Origin: an uncultured Actinomycetes bacterium
Lineage (GTDB): Bacteria; Actinomycetota; Actinomycetes; Nanopelagicales; Nanopelagicaceae
DNA: 64,000 nt
Direction of reading: 5' to 3'
Assembly (NCBI GenBank): GCA_903822425.1
Contig: CAIJOY010000044.1
Coordinates: 17,083-81,082, forward strand
In this document: piece after piece, positions 58,096 to 64,000 of the stretch
Numbering within the stretch: the stretch's first letter is position 1
Layout of the letters: every line of letters starts with the position of its first letter
Translations under genes and position numbers: made by a program
Notes under the pieces: model-generated
Seen by the model: the letters and a program-made list of their open reading frames with translations, nothing else
Told to the model about the DNA's origin: nothing
Databases searched by the model: none

Positions 58096-58765
58096 GAACC
58101 TTGACGTTTTTAGGCATGGGACCCTTTGGAATTGGCATGGATAGTCCGCCTACTGCTTTAAGTCGATTGCGCACTTCACGCATCTGAGATGTGCTGAGCT
58201 TTTTAGGCATCTTTTTGAGATGCTTTTGCAATTTACGTAAAGGGACTTGGCCGTTTTCATCGCCAACAATTACTTCATGCACGGGAACGCCTGGAGCGAA
58301 ACGCTCCATTTTCTTTTTTTCATCAATTAAAAGTGAACGAACAGCATTTCCGCCTTCACCAACGAGAACAATTCCAGGGCGACCAACGCTTCGATGGACC
58401 ATGTCTTGTGTGCGAGTCACAGCAACCGCAGGAGTTGTTACCCAACCTTTACGAATAGCCATCAGCACACTTGCACCAGCGCCAATTTGATCTTCAATAG
58501 CTGTGTATGCCGCGCGACCTGCAATGCGAGTAAAGAAGAAAAGAGATGCAAGAGTTGCTAGGGGTAGCGCTACAAAAGCAGCATAAATGGGGTGGCCCCA
58601 CAGTGCACCGAGTGCAATACCAATAACCCATACACCGATAAAGATTGCAGCAAGGGCTGCGCCGATCCATGGTTTGACGCTTTTGGTAACGCTATAGGCC
58701 TCGCGAATAGTTTTGAAGCGTGGCTCTTTTGGCTCACTGGGGGTTTTCTTTTTTCTATTGAACAT
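58085..58765 (-). CDS. DUF4191 family membrane protein
   Basis: Two TM plus basic tail; next to lipA/lipB; RPGIVLVGEGGNAVRSLLIDEKKK. Confidence 0.85.
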   Translation of the reverse strand: MFNRKKKTPSEPKEPRFKTIREAYSVTKSVKPWIGAALAAIFIGVWVIGIALGALWGHPIYAAFVALPLATLASLFFFTRIAGRAAYTAIEDQIGAGASVLMAIRKGWVTTPAVAVTRTQDMVHRSVGRPGIVLVGEGGNAVRSLLIDEKKKMERFAPGVPVHEVIVGDENGQVPLRKLQKHLKKMPKKLSTSQMREVRNRLKAVGGLSMPIPKGPMPKNVKVPKR

Positions 58766-58770
58766 GGGCG

Positions 58771-59469
58771 TTAGTTTAGGGGAGCAGGTGCGCTTCCACC
58801 AAGGCGCAGCGGAGCCCAGCGTTGACCCTCATGGGAATCGGGATAGCGATCTTGCACTTGGTGCAGCATCTCCACCATGGTCGCTCGTAGCGCCACTTCA
58901 GCTGCGGCGACATCATCATCTTTGGAGAAGAGGATCGGTTTGCCGACATAAATGGTGATGGGAACATGTTTGCGTCTTAAATCCTTGGGAACACCTTTGG
59001 TCCATATTCGCTGACTGCCCCAAATGATTGTGGGGATGATAGGAACTCCGGCTCCCATGGCCAGCCGTACCACTCCAGTTTTTAGTCCTTTGATTTCGAA
59101 ACTTTTCGAAATCGTTGCCTCCGGAAAAATACCAATAACTTCGCCAGCTCGAAGTGCGCGCATCGCTGCAACAAAAGAGGCAGAGCCACTGGAGCGATCA
59201 ACGTTGATGTGGTGCATGCCGCGCATTAGCGGACCAGCGAATTTATTATCGAAGATTTCTTTCTTAGCCATAAAACGTACGTATCTCTTAGCCGGCAAAA
59301 CCGCTGTGCCAGCAAGGGCAAAATCCAAATATCCAATGTGGTTCATGGCCAAGATAGCGCCACCTTTTCGGGGTAAGTTTTCCTCACCCTCGATTGTCAT
59401 TTTTAATCCCAAGTAGCGCCAAAATAATTTAACCGCTCCTATGACGGGCGGATAAACTAGGTCAGCCAT
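58771..59469 (-). CDS. 1-acyl-sn-glycerol-3-phosphate acyltransferase (second PlsC-like)
   Basis: [13 protein letters not shown] and [13 protein letters not shown] motifs. Confidence 0.9.
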   Translation of the reverse strand: MADLVYPPVIGAVKLFWRYLGLKMTIEGEENLPRKGGAILAMNHIGYLDFALAGTAVLPAKRYVRFMAKKEIFDNKFAGPLMRGMHHINVDRSSGSASFVAAMRALRAGEVIGIFPEATISKSFEIKGLKTGVVRLAMGAGVPIIPTIIWGSQRIWTKGVPKDLRRKHVPITIYVGKPILFSKDDDVAAAEVALRATMVEMLHQVQDRYPDSHEGQRWAPLRLGGSAPAPLN

Positions 59470-60394
59470 TATTTACCCGGGCTTGCATCGCTTGTTTGTA
59501 GAGGCGACCTGCGCGATAACTTGAGCGCACCAGCGGTCCGCTCATAACTCCAAGAAATCCTATTGTTTTTGCTTCATCGGCAAGCTCAACAAACTCTTCT
59601 GGCTTAACCCAACGTTCGACAGGGTGGTGTTTTGTCGTAGGTCGTAAATATTGAGTGATAGTGATGAGGTCACAGCCCGCATTGTGTAAATCATGTAATG
59701 CCTGGCTGACTTCTTCGCGCGTCTCACCCAGACCAAGGATAAGGTTGGATTTGGTGATTAAGCCAAAGTCACGCGCCATGGTAATAACTCCTAGAGAGCG
59801 TTCATAAGTAAATGCTGGGCGGATAGTTTTGAAAATTCGCGGGACAGTTTCGACATTATGGGCAAAAACCTCTGGACGAGTTTCAAAAACTTGATTAAGT
59901 AAGTGTGCATGTCCACTGAAATCTGGTGCGAGCATTTCAACACCGGTGTTGGGGTTGAGTTCGTGCACCTTTCGAATTGTTTCAGCGTAGAGCCAGGCGC
60001 CTTCATCATCTAAATCATCTCGAGCGACTCCAGTGATCGTTGCATATGCCAGATCCATAGTTTTGATGGATTCTGCTACTCGCCTTGGTTCATCGCGATC
60101 GAGGGGTTGTGGTTTGCCAGTGTCGATATTGCAGAAATCGCAGCGTCTAGTGCACGCTTCTCCACCTATGAGGAATGTTGCTTCGCGATCTTCCCAACAT
60201 TCGAAGATATTTGGACATGCCGCTTCTTGGCAAACAGTATGTAAACCTTCACTCTTAACAAGGGAACGTAATCGTGTGTATTCAGGTCCCATATTTGCAC
60301 GCGTCTTTATCCATTCGGGTTTGCGTTCAATGGGTGTCAATGCATTACGTGCTTCAATACGTAAAAGTTTGCGCCCTTCTGGTGCGATCGTCAT
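59462..60394 (-). CDS. lipA: Lipoyl synthase
   Basis: [37 protein letters not shown] radical-SAM and auxiliary cysteines. Confidence 0.98.
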   Translation of the reverse strand: MTIAPEGRKLLRIEARNALTPIERKPEWIKTRANMGPEYTRLRSLVKSEGLHTVCQEAACPNIFECWEDREATFLIGGEACTRRCDFCNIDTGKPQPLDRDEPRRVAESIKTMDLAYATITGVARDDLDDEGAWLYAETIRKVHELNPNTGVEMLAPDFSGHAHLLNQVFETRPEVFAHNVETVPRIFKTIRPAFTYERSLGVITMARDFGLITKSNLILGLGETREEVSQALHDLHNAGCDLITITQYLRPTTKHHPVERWVKPEEFVELADEAKTIGFLGVMSGPLVRSSYRAGRLYKQAMQARVNNG

Positions 60395-61053
60395 ATGCTC
60401 ACCCTTTGAAGTGCTTCATACATAAGTCCCTCAACAACTGGTAGAACTTCATCGACGGTGATATCTCGCCCCAACTCTTGTGCCATTGAGGTAACGCCAG
60501 CATCAGGAATTCCACAAGGAATTATTCGCTCAAATGCAGAAAGATCTGGGTTTACATTGAGTGCGAAACCATGCATTGTGACGCCTTTTGCAAATCGAAT
60601 TCCTATTGCCGCAATTTTTCGATCACCGTGTGAATCGCGCAACCACACGCCAGATCGCTCACAGTATCTCTCAGCGCTGATTCCAAACTCTTTGCAAGCA
60701 TCGATCAAAGCTGTTTCAATTTCACGGACAAAACCGACTACGTCATGGCGTTTGGCTAATCGGACAATCGGGTAACCAACTATTTGTCCTGGGCCATGCC
60801 AAGTAATTTTGCCGCCACGATCGACATCTATGACAGGGGTTCCATCTACAGGTTTTTCTGAATCCAGGGTGCGCCGTCCAGCGGTAAATACCGAAGGGTG
60901 CTCTAGGAGCATCAAAGTGTTGGGCCGAAGACCCTGAGCGATTTCTTCGTGAAGTGTGCGCTGGATCCGCCAAGCCTGTTGGTATTCCACAATTCCCGAA
61001 CGCGCAAAGGCGATCGAAGGTTGGCAGGTAGAGGTTTGAACTGGCACTGCCAC
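60391..61053 (-). CDS. lipB: Lipoyl(octanoyl) transferase
   Basis: [52 protein letters not shown]. Confidence 0.97.
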   Translation of the reverse strand: MAVPVQTSTCQPSIAFARSGIVEYQQAWRIQRTLHEEIAQGLRPNTLMLLEHPSVFTAGRRTLDSEKPVDGTPVIDVDRGGKITWHGPGQIVGYPIVRLAKRHDVVGFVREIETALIDACKEFGISAERYCERSGVWLRDSHGDRKIAAIGIRFAKGVTMHGFALNVNPDLSAFERIIPCGIPDAGVTSMAQELGRDITVDEVLPVVEGLMYEALQRVSI

Positions 61054-61142
61054 AGCCTAAAGGTAGGATTGCACTCTTACCTGCCATGGCCACCAGCACG
61101 CGTAGTTGGGCCGGGAGGTTTTACTCGAAAGGTTAGTCAATC

Positions 61143-63347
61143 GTGTCTGATTCCACACTCCTTAGCCCCGTGTCCAAGAAGTCCACATCCAATCGTCGTC
61201 GCTTTTGGAGCGCGATCTTGGTCATTTTTATCTGGTTTGGCGCCAGTGGAGTTTTCGGACCTCTTTTTGGCAAACTTTCAACAGTTCAGGAAAACGACAA
61301 TTCAGCATTCTTACCTGACAGCGCCGAGTCAACTGAGGCATCGGCCATTGTTGCTAAATTTTCGAAAGATGCGAATACTCAAATTCCAACGTTGGTATTG
61401 CTAGAAGGCGCGGTGGATCCAGTAAAGCTCGCGGCCATCAACGCACATCTGCAATCGCTTCCAACAAAACACATTGAGTTCCTAGCACCATACAAAGGCA
61501 CCTTAGATACGGGCCTGCCTTTATCAAAATATTTTGTACCGGGCCAGCCATTGTTTGCCTACCAAGCCACCGACGGCAAAGCAATTCTCATCAACTTGCC
61601 AGTGACATCTGATGTAGCAGGGGCCCAACTCGCTAATGACAAACCAGTTTTGACTGCAATGATAAAAACAATACGCACCGACATGACACAGTGGGCCACT
61701 GCGCATGGATTTGTCAGTCACGTGACGGGGATTGGAGCACTCTTTAGCGATCTCTTTGGTGCATTCGGCGGAATTGATTCAAGTCTTCTCCTGGCCACCC
61801 TCGGTGTCGTTTCCTTTATTTTGATTTTGGTGTATCGCTCACCGTTTCTTTGGATCTTGCCGCTCATTTCAGCAGTATTTGCGCTATCTACCGCTGGTGG
61901 GATTATCTATATTTTAACGAAGAATGATTTCATTAAACTGAATGGGCAGTCGCAGGGAATTCTTTCGGTACTAGTACTAGGTGCTGCTACAGACTACGCG
62001 CTCTTACTTATTGCTCGCTATCGTGAAGAGTTGCACCATCATTCATCACGGTTTGACGCGATGAGAGCTGCTTATCGAGGTGTTTTTGAACCGATTTTGG
62101 CATCGGGCTCAACAGTTGCAATCAGTTTGCTTGTTTTGTTGCTCAGCGATTTAGGCAGCAACCGAGGATTAGGTCCAGTTGGTGCAATTGGTATTGCAGC
62201 AGCGATGCTAACAATTCTTACTTTGCTACCAGCCCTCCTTGTGGTTTTTGGTCGCTGGATTTTCTGGCCACGTATTCCGCGATTTGATGATCGCGATGCA
62301 AATTTGCAAGGAATTTGGTCAAAAGTGGGAGCCAATGTTGCCAAGCGCCCTCGCAAACTTTGGATTGCCACCGCAACTGGCCTCATTATCCTTGCCGGAT
62401 TTGCAACAACTCTTCAAGCAGATGGTTTATCTACATCGCAATCATTTACAACTCGTCCGGAATCTGTGGTTGGCCAGGACCTCTTGTTGAAACATTTCCC
62501 TGGCGGGCAAGGTCAACCCACCGAAGTTGTCGTTAAGCAATCACAAATTGATCAAGTGAGTACGGCACTTCTTGGTGTTAAAGGGGTATCGAGCGTAGAT
62601 CCAATGCGTGTCTCAGTGTCTATTCCAGGTGCCCCAACTCCTGCTATCAAAGTTGTCGATGGGTTAGTAATTCTCAATGCGACCTTGGATCAAGCCCCTG
62701 ACTCCGTCGGTGCACGTAATCTGGTTCCAACCATCCGTGCTGCTGTGCATGCAATTGATCCAACAATTCTTGTTGGAGGCAGCAGCGCCGTTTCCTATGA
62801 TGTGGATCAAGCATCCCGCCATGATAATCGCCTGATAATCCCTGTTGTCTTGCTACTTATCGGACTAATCCTTTCCTTACTCCTGAGAAGTATTGTTGCT
62901 TCAGCGCTGCTGCTTATCACCGTAGTGCTTTCTTATGCGGCGACACTAGGTGTATGTCAACTGGTCTTCCACAACATTTTCCATTTCCCCGGAGCAGATA
63001 CATCCTTCCCGCTCTTTGCATTCGTATTCCTCGTTGCACTTGGAATTGATTACAACATCTTCCTGATGACTCGCGTGAGAGAGGAAAGTGCCAAGATCGG
63101 CACTCGGGCTGGAGTTATTAAGGGATTAACAGTCACTGGTGGTGTTATTACTTCAGCAGGAGTTGTTCTTGCAGCAACGTTTGCAGTGCTGGGCATCTTG
63201 CCGTTAGTTTTCTTAGCCGAATTAGGATTCGCTGTTGGGTTCGGAGTACTGCTTGATACCATTATCGTGCGTTCAATTCTGGTGCCTTCACTTGTGCACG
63301 ATATTGGCGGCAAGATTTGGTGGCCATCAAAACTTCAGGACAGTTAA
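61143..63347 (+). CDS. MMPL/RND-family transporter
   Basis: Twelve-TM RND layout; VLVLGAATDYALLLIARYREEL and FVFLVALGIDYNIFLMTRVREES. Confidence 0.94.
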   Translation: MSDSTLLSPVSKKSTSNRRRFWSAILVIFIWFGASGVFGPLFGKLSTVQENDNSAFLPDSAESTEASAIVAKFSKDANTQIPTLVLLEGAVDPVKLAAINAHLQSLPTKHIEFLAPYKGTLDTGLPLSKYFVPGQPLFAYQATDGKAILINLPVTSDVAGAQLANDKPVLTAMIKTIRTDMTQWATAHGFVSHVTGIGALFSDLFGAFGGIDSSLLLATLGVVSFILILVYRSPFLWILPLISAVFALSTAGGIIYILTKNDFIKLNGQSQGILSVLVLGAATDYALLLIARYREELHHHSSRFDAMRAAYRGVFEPILASGSTVAISLLVLLLSDLGSNRGLGPVGAIGIAAAMLTILTLLPALLVVFGRWIFWPRIPRFDDRDANLQGIWSKVGANVAKRPRKLWIATATGLIILAGFATTLQADGLSTSQSFTTRPESVVGQDLLLKHFPGGQGQPTEVVVKQSQIDQVSTALLGVKGVSSVDPMRVSVSIPGAPTPAIKVVDGLVILNATLDQAPDSVGARNLVPTIRAAVHAIDPTILVGGSSAVSYDVDQASRHDNRLIIPVVLLLIGLILSLLLRSIVASALLLITVVLSYAATLGVCQLVFHNIFHFPGADTSFPLFAFVFLVALGIDYNIFLMTRVREESAKIGTRAGVIKGLTVTGGVITSAGVVLAATFAVLGILPLVFLAELGFAVGFGVLLDTIIVRSILVPSLVHDIGGKIWWPSKLQDS

Positions 63348-63355
63348 TCCAATAA

Positions 63356-64000
63356 TTAACTTGTAGCATCCACCAATGCATCGATTGCTGCGCCTACATG
63401 TGGGTAATCGAACATGAAACCAGCTTGGGTGAGCACATCGGGTAATACTTTTTTTGATCCCAACATCTCGCTGGCAAATCCTCCGAATGCAATTTTCAGT
63501 GCAAGCCCAGGCACCGGAAATAGCGCCGGACGGTGCATAGAACGTGCCAAGCACGCGGTGAACTCTTGATTGGTTACTGGATTTGGTGCGCTCAAGTTGA
63601 TGGGACCGGCTAGGGGGTTTTGCAGGGCGAAGGTGATTGCCCGAACAACATCATGCAAAGTGATCCAAGACCACCACTGTTTGCCAGATCCTAGCCGTCC
63701 GCCGATACCAAAACGAAAAAGGGGGATCATCTTCCCAAGTGCCCCACCAGTGGGATCAAGGACTAAACCTGTACGAAGTTTTACTGTACGAACATCTCCG
63801 GCTAAATCTGCTGCCGCTTCCCATTGCCTGCACACTGCAGCAAGAAAATCTTCCCCGCCGCGATCCTTTTCGGTGACTGCACGGTTGCCTGTTTCTCCAT
63901 ACCAGCCCATGGCACTTGCACAAATAAACACTTGAGGTTTTACTGCGGCAACAGCATGAGCAATCGTTGTTGTGCCAAGAAGTCTGGAGTTAAGAATCTC
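63356..64000 (-). CDS. TIGR01777-type NAD-dependent epimerase/dehydratase (5' end beyond window)
   Basis: EILNSRLLGTTTIAHAVAAVKPQVFICASAMGWYGETGNRAVTE reads through the window edge; C-terminal DUF1731-like. Confidence 0.88.
   Translation of the reverse strand, partial: EILNSRLLGTTTIAHAVAAVKPQVFICASAMGWYGETGNRAVTEKDRGGEDFLAAVCRQWEAAADLAGDVRTVKLRTGLVLDPTGGALGKMIPLFRFGIGGRLGSGKQWWSWITLHDVVRAITFALQNPLAGPINLSAPNPVTNQEFTACLARSMHRPALFPVPGLALKIAFGGFASEMLGSKKVLPDVLTQAGFMFDYPHVGAAIDALVDATS

Noticed and set aside
63356-63931. Epimerase starting at 63931 as in the ORF track
   Set aside because: The frame continues without stop to the window edge (EILNSRLLGTTTIAHAVAAVKPQ...), so the gene is truncated by the window rather than short.
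1-64000. CRISPR arrays, transposases, phage genes, toxin-antitoxin pairs, rRNA
   Set aside because: No regularly spaced repeats, transposase motifs, integrase/att structure or rRNA signature seen on reading through.

Overview
The window is a contiguous, gene-dense chromosomal segment from an actinobacterium of moderate GC. The markers are HflX-DUF4193-DUF3093-dut-DUF3159-TrkA/TrkA synteny, glnA-RDD-DUF4191-lipA-lipB synteny, polyprenol-phosphate mannosyltransferase, a PimB-like glycosyltransferase and a SAM-IV riboswitch. A planktonic, low-GC actinobacterial lineage is plausible but is inference only. Most of it is housekeeping: aconitase, DXS, fatty-acid beta-oxidation, RNase D, glutamine synthetase, lipoate synthesis and transporters. 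I found no rRNA, convincing tRNA, CRISPR array, transposon or prophage. The most interesting content is: (i) a near-consensus SAM-IV riboswitch (about 46066-46150, minus strand) in front of an amino-acid ABC transporter whose operon ends in an N-formylglutamate-amidohydrolase-like gene, suggesting uptake of methionine or N-formyl-methionine; (ii) a catabolic island (34.0-42.7 kb) with an enolase paralog that has lost the catalytic His (SARSGESED instead of SHRSGETED), next to an APH-fold kinase, SDRs, a U32-like protein, a ketoglutarate-semialdehyde-type dehydrogenase and an FAH-family hydrolase; (iii) an orphan b6-type cytochrome b module with an unfamiliar partner protein and no Rieske or cytochrome c subunit nearby; (iv) several smaller signals, including a perfect 18-bp palindrome before acnA, a 53-aa ORF missed by the track that is translationally coupled to an amidase, a nucleophile-less alpha/beta hydrolase fusion, a strongly asymmetric ABC exporter pair, and two distant terminators sharing a 12-nt loop. 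All calls come from reading the sequence; no searches were run.
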